Made by a program: the position numbers and the translations under genes. From Macrobrachium rosenbergii (lineage: Eukaryota > Arthropoda > Malacostraca > Decapoda > Palaemonidae): a DNA stretch of 64,000 nucleotides. Within the stretch, counting starts at the first letter, position 1, and the number at the start of each line of letters is the position of its first letter. The stretch covers positions 50,975,298-51,039,297 of the forward strand of contig NC_089755.1 in the NCBI RefSeq assembly GCF_040412425.1, in the 5' to 3' direction. The notes beneath the pieces are model-generated. The model worked only from the letters and a program-made list of their open reading frames with translations. It searched no databases and had not been told where the DNA came from. Shown here piece after piece: positions 1-12,529 of this stretch.

Positions 1-386
1 TAAAGGGATAGGAACATGGACACCAATACAAGCTGTGAAAGAAAAACACGAAAGCTCACTCTATCAACACTTCATATCCCATGTACTAGAAATTAGCCAT
101 ACTCAGAAGATAATGCATTTATTGGATGATGTAACCACAAAAGCCACTACTTTCCCAACACAGCTATATTGTCCCAGCTACACCCATCCCTAGTATGCAA
201 ACATAAAAGCCAGCAACTGGTTCCCCAAATGACCAGGGGACTTGTGGGAACAATGCCCAAGGGTAAACTCTCTGACAAAAAACTTGGTAATGATAAAAGG
301 ACAATATCAAAAGTCTGCCTTGAAAGCCTACAAATTACTGAAGCTAGTTTAAAGAACATAAAGCCATCAACCAAGCCAAGACTGTT

Positions 387-482
387 ATTCACCAGTAACA
401 TGGAAGCTTCTTACAACTAAAAGAGACACATAAAATTCACCAGTAACATGGAAGCTTCTTACAACTAAAAGAGACACATAAA
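387..482. repeat. 48 bp tandem duplication
   Basis: Two adjacent copies of a 48 bp unit, 387-434 and 435-482, appear essentially identical. The high identity suggests a recent duplication. No coding context is seen. Confidence 0.85.
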
Positions 483-3400
483 ATTAATCTAAATACGCTC
501 CTGGGAGATGAAGTACATATTCAGAATGGAAAAGCTTTCTATGAAGAGTAGTGTCTCTGACTCTATGAAAGCAGTTAAAGCTGGGATCATAAACTGGGCT
601 ACAATATTATTAGCTTTGTCTAGGAACTGTTCAACAAATGACCAAAAATGATACGTCTTCCTCTCGGAGAACCTGATAATGGGCAGTTACTGAATTCATA
701 CTAGGATCAGCTATTTTTTAAAGCAGTCACTATAGTGTTTCTGTCTGATACACTACTAGATAGTCTTCAGCCTTTGGTTTGATTACAATGTGGCTAGCAC
801 TGAAATGCAAACCAAGCTGAATAATCCCTGTTCTGGAGATTGCAATATCCAAATCCTCACTAACACTCAAATTTAGTGGCCCTGACAATGGTCATCATGA
901 ACAGTTTTTCAGCATCTGCTAAGACTAGACCAACCGAAGAAAAGAAAACGGGCACATAATTTCTATACAACTTTGACCTAAGAATTTATTGGACCTTTAC
1001 AGTTCAGAATTCATGCACAAGGTTAAATTCAAAATGATACTGTAGTCATCTTGGAAAAACTTGAGTGCCTTCAATTTGACGGTAGAGAAGCACTCTGACT
1101 ACTCCAAACTACAGTCACTGCTCTAGAAAGATGACATTTGTTGTCACAGGAAAAGAATGCAAAGGATTAGATCTGCAACAGAACAGGGCATGTTATCTAG
1201 TATTCACCAACTGGAATCTCATTATATTCTTGACCAAATGCTGATCACTGCTTGAATGAATTAGCCATTAGCAGAAGCATTTGGTTCTGAATGGGAATAA
1301 ACAGATCCAAGCTCCACATTATGACCCTTATCAATATCATTTAGTGGTTAAACCAGACTGCTGAGTTAACCCAAATGATGAATCCACATTTATATCAGGC
1401 AATTATAATTTTTGTGGCAAGTTACAGCAGAGTTAAACCTAATTTCTCTTAACATTGCCAAACAAGTACCCAGAGAAAACCAAGAAAGATTCTGGGACTA
1501 GAAATCTTCCCAAGTCATGAACACTGTAAGAAGCGAGAATAGCTGACATAACCATAGTTTGAAAGATCCAACAGCACTGCAACAAGCAAGAAGAGCTAAC
1601 ATGACCATACCCTGACAAGATCCAAGTAGGAAAGCAAACTAGAGTACAAGTATTGTCACCTCTCGACAGAACTGTCTCAAGTTCCATACGCAGAGAAGAG
1701 ATCTAGATTAAAGTTTAGCAGTGTGGTAAGTGAAGAAGTGAAGAGTTTAGAAACATTTCTGGTACCCAGTTGACTGACTGAGACAACACTGCTGGCTACC
1801 CATTAGCACTTCCCTTCCTGTCTAAAACTTCACATTCTACATAACTAGCACCTAGTACAATACCAAAAGTTGATGAGGAATTCAGCCACTGAATACATAG
1901 GCTAAACCCTCTGACAACCCTCTCTTTTATTCAAGAACAATGCTTATGAATCATTAGGTGTGAAAGAATATAATAAGTTCATCACCATCTCAAAACAATG
2001 TGAAGCTAGGTTAAAGCAATCTCAGAAAGCAAATATACAACAGCATATTTGCTGTGCATAAACACTGACAAAGCCTAAGGTTAGTTGCCATGGAAAAGAA
2101 GTAAATTTATTGCCATTCACATCACAAAAATGTAATGACACATTATGACGATAGTGACAATCATTCAATAACCAAACACTAATGAGAAGGAAAGGTGAGA
2201 GTTGAAGAGAAGGCAGTTCTGCACCTCCAGCTATAAGAACACCTACTTGCCCCAGTGCAACAACCAACCAGCAAGCGACTTGCTTGCTGAGAGGCAATTG
2301 TTCTTGTCATTTCCCCACAGTAGCTATCTTCATTCAGTCCCCATCACTTGCATTCAACATGATTAGTATTTGACTTTAATTCTGAATCGATTCATTCAAG
2401 CTTTAAATACTGAATAATCTATTTATTCAAACTTTAAATGATAAAGGGAAAGTATTAAAGTTCACAGCTTGTTTATTTGGGAACACCAACTTAATCATAT
2501 CTAGACTACATACCAGGTACGTACATAAGTATAGTGTACTGCATATTCTAATGCAATTGCCATTTTCATATACTGTATTATAATCAAGTACATTATTGTT
2601 AAAAGGCCTGATACATGGATGGAAACTGTATTGCAAAATGTCCCCAGGTCTGAAGCACAACAGCTCAGACCAACTGGTCCCTCACCCCCTTCAGCTGCAA
2701 AATAGCACTGTTCACATTCAATTGTTAAGCTTAAGCAGCATGCTTAACAAATGCACTGTCATTACAGGAAAAGTGTTTGGAATGTAATTTTAGGTCTAAT
2801 TTCTTAACTACAAGTATACAGTACATATATTAGTGCTGTACTATGGTTCTAGTATGGTAATCTATTACTCTGCATGCTCTATGATTTCTATCTGTACATT
2901 AACGTACAGTACCTTAAAAAATCAAGTAAACTAATTAGGGTATTAATACCATGTACCAATCTAAAGAAAGCAAAAATCAATGCAGCTAGCAACTAACAGT
3001 CAATCTGGCTCAGAATACAATACTATCTCAGGGCACCAACAGTATTAACCAATCAAAACTAAGAATCTACTTTTAGACCAGAGGAAATTTTAAATAAAAA
3101 CATACTGTACCATCATAGATTTTTAAAAAAAGCTTACTGTAGTACCTACACCATACATACCACATCAAGATTGCAGCTAGTAAAACTCAAAACTCTAAAG
3201 ATCTTCTAACTTTAGGAATAACAAAAATCAAGGAATAAAGTCACACCCAGTACTTTTTTCTCTTAAGGTAATCATTTGTTAACAGACTATCCCAATACTA
3301 AACTTCTTCTTGTTCTGAAGAACTACTTCTAACACAACTGGAGTTTTATTACTCTGTAGGATATTAAAATTCTTTGCAATCATTTTTTAAAACATTCAAT

Positions 3401-5867
3401 AAAAACCTTATTCATTACATTTCCTCACGACAACATCATTTCCTGAAGTACCACACTACAAGGTAGCTAGCTACTTATTTTGCTTCTTTCATCAAAATTC
3501 AGGAAAAACTTCTTGCACACACACATGTCCATAATACACTTCGGACATTATCTTATCCTATTCACGCTCATTTGATGTCAACCAAACAAGTAATCACACC
3601 GTTAGCTCTGCATAAACAGTCAACACAATATACTTATTTCACAGTTTTCATTTGTCCCAGTATTTGATATACAGGTAAAGGATAAAATTCCTATAACCAG
3701 GATCATTTGCAGCATAGGCCTATACACTAAGAAACAGAGGTAGACCTTCACAGTTTTTAAGGAGATGCCTTATGCACCTCATGTGTAGGTTCTATCAATT
3801 CCCAAATTACAAAATTATTATTAACGATAAGCATCCATTCTTAAGTGGGAAGCCGCCAGACCACGAAACTTGCTTGACAAATTTCTACATAACAGAATAC
3901 CAAAATATGAAAAGATAAGTAAAGCTAAATACAGTATATATAAATGGTTGTCCTGCACTCAAACATGCTAGCAAGTTCACAGTATTCTCAGCAGCACATT
4001 ATGTAAAGGATTAACTGACTGCTGGGCATAACTTAGGTGTTCTGTGTACAAAAAAGAGCCGCTAACAACCTGCAGACTTGGATTGGGAACACAGGGACAC
4101 AGTTGGGGGTGCAGTGGTTGGTTCAAAAAGCTAATCACAATCTGTTGCATGATATCCTCATAAAAACATATATGTAGTCTTCCAAACAATATGTAAAAAA
4201 AAAAAATCATTGTACACATGACAGTCAAGTCAGAAAAATATGAAGTTCTTGTAACTGGTGAGAATTTATTGCATCAAATGCTATAATTACCTTAAGGTTA
4301 ATTCACAAATTACAATCTACAACTGATCGACAAGAGGCAAATCTAGGCTATCAGGAAGAAAGACTAGTTCAGTTTCTCTACATCCGAAATCTACAGAAAC
4401 TTACAAAGGTAGGCAAGCTTGGCATGCTAACTGTATTGATTGGCTATGCAATGGATATTTCTACAGTTGGGCTATGATAACTTACCAACGCCACCCACTT
4501 CAGAGTTTCACTACTGGCTTGGCAGGCTAACTGCATATACTTAAGCTAAAACTACTTTAGCAGTTGCCATCAAATGTTGCACAAGCCACAACAACTTGGG
4601 CTTGTCTAGGCTAGCCTGCTCTGCCAGCCTGAGTTTCTGAGTCAGCTTTTTTAAGTACAGTATCTCTCTGCTCTTACAGCTAGGCTATATGCTAACTTGA
4701 AAAGTAAATTCATTCAGGGGATACTGGACTAGGAATTATAAAACTATATATGTACCACTGAACTGAGTCAGTGTAGTCCCTTACCATAGGATGCAACAAA
4801 GCAATACTAGCCTGCTGTCTCTCATCTTTACTAAGTTATTTATAACAAAACCCATTTTTTGGTGGCTTAAGATGCCATTTGTTAAATTGCTGTGGCAGTG
4901 GCTACAGACTTCTGGGCAATTCACTAAGCAAATTCATTCTAAATTACGTCTATGCTACAATTACTTCAATTACACTGTGAATTGAGTGACATTGGCTGTG
5001 ACAATTCCATAAAAAAATTTTCCCCAGCCCTTTTACAGTTATTTGGAGAAAAACCATTTAGTTTGTTACTTAAGTAATCATTTTTTTTTTAACATCTGGC
5101 TGTACAGAGGATCTCTTTTACAATGCATTAAAAATGAAATGCATAAATCAATTTTTCACAGAGTTTTCTTAATTTAAGATATATAAACATCTATGGGTGC
5201 AGATGGCATATAAAAATTCATTCACAGCCTCCTGAGTAATTAAAGCTACACAATTCAATCCTTAGGCTTACAAACCCAAAGTTTTACTGTCATTTACATG
5301 GACAGAACATAGAGTGTTCGAAAACATAATTTTCTACTTACTGCATTATTTAAATCCATTGTAACTGACATGGAGACTGAATTTGTCAAATTGTAAAAAT
5401 TTAATCCAGCATTTATTGGATGATTAATATCTAAATAGGTCAACACCAACAATCACCACCCCCAATTAAAAATTCAGTTAATTTAAATTTCCTTACAAAA
5501 TTTTAAAGGAAAAGTCTTTTCCTTAAGATATTAGATTTTCAAGTCTTAACACAAGAATTATAGTGCCATTACTAATGGACAATTGGTTGATCCACCTCAG
5601 CACGGGATAAGACTATTAATTACGCACCAGGCCACACAGCCTATGATTCTATGTGCTTAGACTTGAATAATATATGACAATTTAACTTTTGTCCTGTTGA
5701 AAATATCCCTTACATAAAGAGTTGACTGAACCGACTTTTAAAAGATGTATCCAGTCACTGCCAGCACTAGTTAATAAGTTAATGATCACTGAACTATGAA
5801 TGTGTCTGTGTGCGTAACCGTTTATAATTATTAGCCTATTCGGTGCAATTTGGCGAATTAAACCCAA

Positions 5868-5975
5868 AGCAGTTTATTATTATACTAATAATATATAAGA
5901 AAACCTGAATCAGTTTATTATTATACTAATAAAGAAAACCTGAATCAGTTTATTATTATACTAATAATACATAAG
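5868..5975. repeat. Short AT-rich tandem repeat, three units
   Basis: The phrase cagtttattattatactaat recurs at 5868, 5911 and 5946, separated by a variable AT-rich and gaaaacctgaat spacer. Unit spacing is 43 then 35 bp. Confidence 0.75.
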
Positions 5976-6318
5976 ACAAAGTTAAATTAAGGCCTAGGCC
6001 TCTCGAGATGGGGGACTTCTATACCTAATTGTGTGGGTCTAACAGACTGAGGCCCTAAAGTTATGGGGTGACAGCCACATGAACCTGGGCCAGCGTTCAC
6101 ATAAGCTAATATCGCCAGGCCTAGGTTAGTAAGACATATACTAGCAAGCCAAGGTTATAAATTCTGTCTAAGCTGACCCTACAGTGGTCCCCTTGCCATA
6201 GGAAGCTTAGACTACGTTAAGCTGGAAAAGCTTAGACTTAGGGTAATGAACTTAGACTACGTCAAGTTAGAAGGGCCGAGGCCCAGGCTAACGTACACCT
6301 CGCAACACGCCCACTTAC

Positions 6319-6554
6319 CCAGAGTGTTGGGACGCAGCGTCTTCGTTTTCGTCGGCGGAGCCCTTGACACTCTGTTCGGAGGCGTTGGCGGAGGCAGGGG
6401 AAGGCTGCTCCTGCGGGGTCGTCTGGTCCTTCTTGGCCTCGCCTTCCTGGCCCTCCGCGCCTCCTTCCTCCGGCTTGCCGTCCTTTTTGAACCAAGACCC
6501 GAGGCTGGTTCCCAGGCCGGAGACCTGGCTCGAGACATTCGTGAACATATTCAT
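6319..6554 (-). CDS. First coding exon, possible SAP47/SYAP1-like protein (partial)
   Basis: An ATG at 6554-6552 in good context (G at -3), with a second in-frame ATG two codons later, opens a frame of 78 codons plus two bases. It ends at a strong donor (GG|GTAAGT at 6318-6313), so the split codon is phase 2. The peptide starts MNMFTNVSSQVSGLGTSLGS, then becomes rich in Gly, Glu, Lys, Gln, Ser and Pro and looks disordered. A short hydrophobic/aromatic start (MF..xxSQVxxLGxxLGSWF) followed by acidic low-complexity sequence recalls synapse-associated protein 47 / SYAP1, membrane-trafficking and Akt-signalling adaptors whose BSD domain lies further downstream. That BSD domain is not visible here, so the family call is tentative. 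The exon is far more GC- and CpG-rich than its surroundings, as expected near a promoter. An overlapping plus-strand frame across the same bases is judged a shadow. Confidence 0.5.
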
Positions 6555-7170
6555 CTCGCCAACTGTTTTTTTCTCGAGTTTCTCTTACCGATACCTAACT
6601 GTTTCTGCGACGCAAGACAATTGATATAATATATGTAGAGAGAAATTAACCTAATAGATAAAAAAAAGATGCTGCAAGATTTCCCCCCCGTTAATCGACG
6701 TTACAGTATATTCTGACTTAAAACAATAGCTTAGTTTGAATGGAAAAAAATTAAATGGAGTTTGCGATAGGCCCGTACTACTACTACTAGCTAGAGGCTA
6801 TCTCGCCTATAATGACACCCAGTGTCAATAACGTCAACGTCAACTCAGGCAAAAGGTTTTTTTTTATGCATTCGACGACGACTTAAGACAATATCTTCAC
6901 TGTCAACGGAAGCTGTTTGGAAAAGAGAACGCCCACCACACCTCCAAACCTAACGTCAGCACTGCTCACTAATGTCAGCAGCCACCACGACGTCACGAGC
7001 CTTCTCGGCACCTTGCATACACTTACACACTGACTACTGCTGATTCCTGCTGACGACAACCAACTATAAGGGGGAAGAAATCAATACAGTTCCCAGGAGC
7101 CCCGAGGAGCTTCCCCGATTGATTTCGCTGCGGTTGGTGCCGTTCGTTCTAGACCTGAAGGCGTTGCCTC
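6555..7170 (-). promoter_or_regulatory. Probable 5' UTR / promoter region of the 6554 gene
   Basis: The segment upstream of the minus-strand start codon has raised CpG content compared with the AT-rich DNA on both sides, and contains short repeats of the word aacgtca near 6826-6842. No convincing TATA box or mapped start site can be claimed; the assignment is positional. Confidence 0.3.
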
Positions 7171-7710
7171 GTTTAAAGCAATTATTTGTCCACATATAAA
7201 GAAAAATATTTCACTATAATTTTAATATATAACTTAATATTTTACATTACTACCTATATTTCATTTTATAACCATCAAAACACCAAAAAAAACATGTCAA
7301 ACGCATTTGCAATTACAGAAAACACACTCAACAGGACATTTCAAAATATGGTGACACTCGCTGGAATGCCACAGAAAAAACAAAAGAACATCACTTAAAG
7401 GATACTGAAATGTCTACAATGTTTATAAACGTCAAAACAGAGTGTTGAGTACTGTACATTCACAACACATGGGTTTCTACAAAACTAAACAAAGATCAGT
7501 AAGAAACTCATAAGATTTATGATGCAAGTGTCACGAGATGCGGGAAGCTTAAATCGTTTAATTTGGGTGTGTTTCATAAAAGAAATTGGCAATGATGTAT
7601 CCGTAAATCGAAGTTGGCCCAACGATAGTCATTTATGTCAGAACCTAATGATATATTTCGAAAAAAACGTAGTTGTCACCTAACCTCATTGACAGGAACT
7701 ATCACATAGG
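7171..7710. other. Unassigned AT-rich DNA
   Basis: A-rich sequence with no protein-like frame and no recognised repeat. Confidence 0.4.
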
Positions 7711-7780
7711 CAATGAACACATACGAAAGTATCTCATCACAATGACATACTCACATTCCCTAATCTTTTATTTTACTATT

Positions 7781-7836
<56 letters not shown>

Positions 7837-7910
7837 AACAGTAACATAAAAAATTAGGGAATATGAGTATGTCATTGCGATGAGAGACTTTTTCCATGTA
7901 TTCATTGTGT
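7711..7910. repeat. Inverted repeat with (AT)n at its apex
   Basis: Left arm about 7711-7781 and right arm about 7835-7910 are near-complementary; for example ctcatcacaatgacatactc on the left pairs with the reverse complement of gagtatgtcattgcgatgag on the right. They flank an (AT)n tract at 7782-7834. This resembles a hairpin MITE whose loop is a microsatellite. Confidence 0.8.
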
Positions 7911-7969
7911 ATGATATATACTGTATATGTAGATAGATATATAGATAGAGATATCGTAGCCCTATAGTC

Positions 7970-9190
7970 TGAAAAGCCTCCTCTTCATCTCTACCGCTAT
8001 CCCAATGCTAAGGGGTCAGTTGCCTTGATGCATCTTCAACTACTATCAAAAGTACATTCTTCAACTAAACTCTTCTTCTCCTAATACCCCTTCACGTTTA
8101 TTACTCCAGTTTAATTCTTTGCTTCCCTCTTTACCTTTTACCCCTAACAGGATCCACCCAAGCCCACTTCACTCCCTCCTCACTCATCCTTACCACTTGC
8201 TACCAGTGGCATCACGATCTTGACTCTCTTATCACGTCAATAATTTTTACGCCCCTGGCACTTCTAATTTCTTCATTTTGCAGCCTCTGGCAGTGCGATC
8301 CCAAAAACCCACCTCAACATCATTTCTGTTCACTTTAGCTTCTATTCCCTATTACAATGCAGCTCTTTTTCAGTATATTTGGCATTCCTTGTCACACATT
8401 ACCCCTTTTACCTTCCTCCATCGCCCCAGGCTGCTTTTATCCTACTGTCAACCTCTTTTCCACACCCTCCTTCTTGGCTTAATGTTGATCCAAAGTATCT
8501 GAAATTCTCTATGCATTAGATCTATGCCTCCTCTATCCCATATTACTAACCTGTCTCCTCCCTACTAGCTGGGTGCTATAATCTTAGTTTTACCCACATT
8601 TACTTTCATACCACCCCATTCAAGTGATTCCTGATGCTATTACCATTCTTTGCAAGTCTTCAGTTACCCATGATCACCAGTTCATCTGCATATCTAATGT
8701 TCCACAAATTTTCATTCCTTCTTTTCACTCAATACATCCATAACCAGTACAAACAGAAATGGGCTAAGTGCCGTTCCTTGATGTAAACCAACTCTAACTT
8801 CACACACTTCTGTTCTGCTACAGGCTGCTATTACTGCTATCATCATTCTTTTAAAAATCATTTCAATCAATCTGGCCAACTTTTCTGGCATTTTCTTCTT
8901 AAACACCAAAACACTACCTGTCTTGGTGTTCTATCAAATGTCTTCTCTATGTCTATAAATGCATAGTAGATCTTCCAATTACCTTCTTGCCTCTTTCCTG
9001 TAACAATCTTATCTTAAAGTAGTTGACTGTACTTCTAACCTCCCTCTAATGAAAACTTGCTTATGTTCACCAATCTTCACCATTTCTAGCAATTTTCATA
9101 CAGTATTCTTTCTAAAACCTTCAACAAGTGTTCTGTTCACTTGACTTCCCTTAATTACCACACTCCATGGAAATACTCCATGGAAATGAA
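7970..9190 (-). mobile_element. Decayed non-LTR retrotransposon (reverse transcriptase fragment)
   Basis: On the minus strand the segment near 8890-8980 reads as the start of an RT palm (FIDIEKTFDR, compare the usual F-D-L-x-K-A-F-D). About 8712-8909 reads R-V-G-L-H-Q-G-T-A-L-S-P-F-L-F-V-L-V-M-D, the classic LHQGSALSPFLF box. Near 8560-8600 a VGKTKI stretch matches the post-YADD region. Stops and frameshifts break the frame several times, and the left part (7970-8200) looks like the untranslated 3' tail. No endonuclease or full ORF remains, so the copy is dead. It is the least damaged of three RT relics in the window. Confidence 0.8.
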
Positions 9191-9199
9191 GTATGGGAG

Positions 9200-9700
9200 T
9201 TGAATATGAATGACATACAAAATTTTGAATTTATAGAGATGAACTGTTTGTGTAGTTTACGTAGCAAAAGAATTCAAACAGAGAAATGTGGAGATACATA
9301 AAAAATTTTAAGGGTCGGAACGAGTGTAAGTTGCAGTCATAAAGCATCTCAGCTTATACAAGAATTTTGTAAGATCACTATGAGTTCCAGAAAGTTAGCA
9401 AACCACTCTTCACAGACCATAAAAAAAACAACTAAGATTAACTTCAATCGTGATGACAGTCTTTTGTGAATCAGAGATCTCAGCAAAGAAAATGGAGGGA
9501 AGTTACAGTACTGTATATATAGAACCAAGTATTTGCACCGAAGCATGAAAACGTCTGCTCTCCATGCAGTAGAATCCTGAAATAGAGAGAGGTATAGTGG
9601 CAGCTTGTGCATAACAGAGATTGCAAAGAGGTCCAAGATACATCAGGATAAAGTGGCCAATCTGTAGAAACAGTATGTCTCTGCTGAGAATGAGAACAAC
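9200..9700. other. Unassigned DNA
   Basis: No protein-like frame, RNA gene or repeat was recognised. Confidence 0.4.
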
Positions 9701-9710
9701 TGCATTTTTC

Positions 9711-9774
<64 letters not shown>
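9711..9774. repeat. (ATT)n microsatellite
   Basis: About 21 uninterrupted TTA/ATT units. Confidence 0.97.
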
Positions 9775-9799
9775 GAGCAGTTTAACCTGATCATCGAGT

Positions 9800-11900
9800 C
9801 CCTAATCTAGACTTCAACTCACTGAAGGGATATTTGACTGTTAGAGCAGGTTTAAGCTAAATTCACACAGTTAAATGTGAGACTACCAGCAAGAACAGAT
9901 GAAATGTAGAAGGCAGAAAGCTGTCAGGACTCGAACATCCATGCATTTGCCATTCCTATTAAGTTTTCTTCATAAGGACACATTTTTTTTTACACCAAAT
10001 AAGTTCAGACCTGTCAATATGTAACTACTGCTGCTCTTAAAATCTTATTTTCAACATTTTGCATGAAATACATGCTGCACCAGTGCATAAAAATCACTTC
10101 GTGAGATGGGATATGATACAGTGTGCCAAACTGCACAACTAATGCGGCCAGTCTAAACTAACTGAATTACCTCCAGTTATCAAAGCAATCTATAAAAGTC
10201 ATTTACCAGAAAAACTTAAAATACTTTACTGCCCAACATTTTCCTGAGCAATAATACAACACACAAAAGGGTAACTAGCTTCAGACAATCAAAAAGAACA
10301 TAACTATTTTTCATCACCACTGTAAAACAAAGTAAAAAATCTTAGGCAGGGTGACAGTATTTTTAAAACTACAGACACAAATATCTATAGAAATTACATT
10401 ATGCAGCTCCAAAATTAAAATTAGCCTCAACATTAAAAGAAGCTGGATAACTGAGTGTAAATCTAGTAAATTGGAATCTAAGATAATTCACTATGCACAC
10501 ATAATTAAAATAGACTGAAAGTAGTGGTATTTAGCAGAGCTTGAATGAGGCAAACTTGGAATGGATTCTACTTTGAAGCTACTTTCTCAATAGACAGGGA
10601 GACACCAAGGTCATCTTAGAACTCTGCATTTCTTTGAATGCTTTGTGTGATGCCATGTCTTCACCAGCATCATAGCCCTCTTTTTGTCATTATACTTAAG
10701 CCAGTAGGACTGCAAACAGACATTTTTTTTTAATAAACACCCCAAAAGAATCTGTGAATGTAATCCACAACTGTAATCTTTCTGAAGTACTTTACTATAC
10801 AGAAAATTAACTAACATTCCCAGTCTACTTCTGCATATAACCTTTTCACTGCACGAGAAAACCATAGCAAAATACAAATATTCTCTCGGGTCAAGCTTAT
10901 CGTTAATAATTCTGCATAAGACATAAATACAAATTTTTTCAACCTTTAAATTAGTTGAAATTAAAATACAAGACTAACTTTTATAAAAAATATAAGAAAG
11001 TCTGTACTTCACTTCATTTGATTATTTTGAAAATAGTACCCATAAACTCTTTCAGTCTTCATTATTCCACAACAACAATGTCATTCAACATATGGAAGAA
11101 AACATCTGAAATTATAATGAAGTACTACATAACAAAAAACTCAAACTCATGAAAGCTTTGTAATCCCTCCTTTACATTATAAAATAAAAAGTTCAGCTGC
11201 ATGTAATCGATATGACAATTATTCCAACAGCTTATATACAAAACAAAACAAAGATGTCTCATATACTTAATAAACACCTAAAAACAAAACCTACAACACC
11301 ATTAGAAAGGTTACTTTGATGAAAGGGAATTGACTGCCCTTGCAGTTTTTCTATCCTATACCTAATTCACAGACATTGTCCAAATGGAAGTGACTTTCCT
11401 GGTATTCCACTATTATATAGTAACTTTAATTTCATAACCAATGTACCGCATTGTGCTATAAATTAATTCACTGTAAGAGGTTATGGTTAATATCAAAATC
11501 AACGCAAACCAGGCATGCATGTGCTGTCCTGAGTAATATATAAATTACAATATTTTAACATGAAATTTATTTTGATTAGGGTTTTTATTGTTTTTTCTTT
11601 GCCTCTATATAATCAGTATAAAACATTGGTTAGTACAGGTACTTTCTTACTAATGAAATCCCTGACATTTCTAGCACAGATGTCGATGATTTCATAAAGA
11701 GGCAAGAGGTAAGGTCATATGGGTGACTTCTGAAAAACATGGTTCTGTTGACAAACCTAAAACCCCATTCCTATAACTTCAAAACACCCTGACTGTTGAC
11801 AGATGTGTGTAATTGAACTTTTTACCATTATTTAAGATATCTTTATACTTACAACAAGAGCCATATATATGTCAGGTAATAAATAATTAGACATGTGAAC
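9800..11900. other. Unassigned intergenic DNA
   Basis: AT-rich sequence without a credible ORF. It lies beyond the polyadenylation signal of the Rpp14-like gene and before the RT relic to its left. Confidence 0.4.
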
Positions 11901-11911
11901 TGCACACCACA

Positions 11912-11917
11912 TTTATT
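11912..11917 (-). terminator. Polyadenylation signal AATAAA of the Rpp14-like gene
   Basis: AATAAA on the minus strand, about 63 bases downstream of the stop codon at 11981. It fits a short 3' UTR. Confidence 0.65.
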
Positions 11918-11980
11918 TGTAAATATATGTATAGTCTGAATATAGGTGAGACAAGAAACATTATACAGTACTAATGAATG

Positions 11981-12196
11981 TTAGGTAATAATTCTCTGTG
12001 GTCCAGCAAGAGATAACAAGCAAGAAGAAGCTTGCTTAACTGTAAATACAAAGGGATACACCTCATCAAATAGTTTCACAGCAGAGCACATAGTCAAAGC
12101 TGCTCTCAACTTGGCATAATTCTCACTAGGTACTTTCACTATTGCTTTCCTTTCTTCATTAAATTTAAGGATGTCCACGGGCAAGCTTGCTGCAAC
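11981..12196 (-). CDS. RPP14: Rpp14-like RNase P/MRP subunit, coding exon 3 (C-terminal)
   Basis: This last coding exon opens after an acceptor (CTAG at 12200-12197) in phase 0 and encodes 71 residues plus stop. It begins VAASLPVDILKFNEE and ends LLSLAGPQRIIT. The LP(V/L)DIL block, the middle helix and the terminal (F/P)xxLL(A/S)L(A/S)G block match animal Rpp14 in order and spacing. Rpp14 belongs to the Pop5/Rpp14 family, small RRM-like-fold nuclear proteins that bind the catalytic RNA of RNase P, which removes tRNA 5' leaders, and RNase MRP. Family membership is inferred from recalled alignment blocks, not a search. Confidence 0.85.
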   Translation of the reverse strand, partial: VAASLPVDILKFNEERKAIVKVPSENYAKLRAALTMCSAVKLFDEVYPFVFTVKQASSCLLSLAGPQRIIT

Positions 12197-12529
12197 CTAG
12201 AAATGAATTTGGATATCAGTACCCAAACAAATATTTCATGTTCACTTTCATACCTCATCTGACCATGTTTAATTATTAATATTCTTTCATTTATTTTCAG
12301 CATACAATTTAAATATATCCGATCTTGAAAAATGCAATTTTTAGATAATTAATGCTGAAAACATTCCACACTTCACATCTGGGATTTTTGAGCCTGAAAC
12401 TGTTCTTTAAATACTAAAACATAAGAACATCCTGATCATTTAAGTTTTTACCTAGGTTTTTCCCTGTGCGGAGTTAAGACATGAAATGACTTCACCATTC
12501 TTTTCTGTCCTGTGCTCTATCTGAGCTAA

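Larger units (their letters stand above)
1..6318. other. Intron-like / unassigned AT-rich region
   Basis: No reading frame here looks like a conserved protein on either strand. The region lies downstream of the donor at 6313-6318, so it is probably at least partly the first intron of the minus-strand gene beginning at 6554. It holds only short AT-rich tandem duplications and scattered A or T runs. A later exon of that gene could be hidden here as a short exon, but I could not identify one. Confidence 0.5.

Noticed and set aside
6246..6629. 127-codon plus-strand frame opposite the minus-strand first exon
   Set aside because: It is the antisense shadow of the GC-rich exon at 6319-6554, which has a start context and splice donor; the plus frame has neither.
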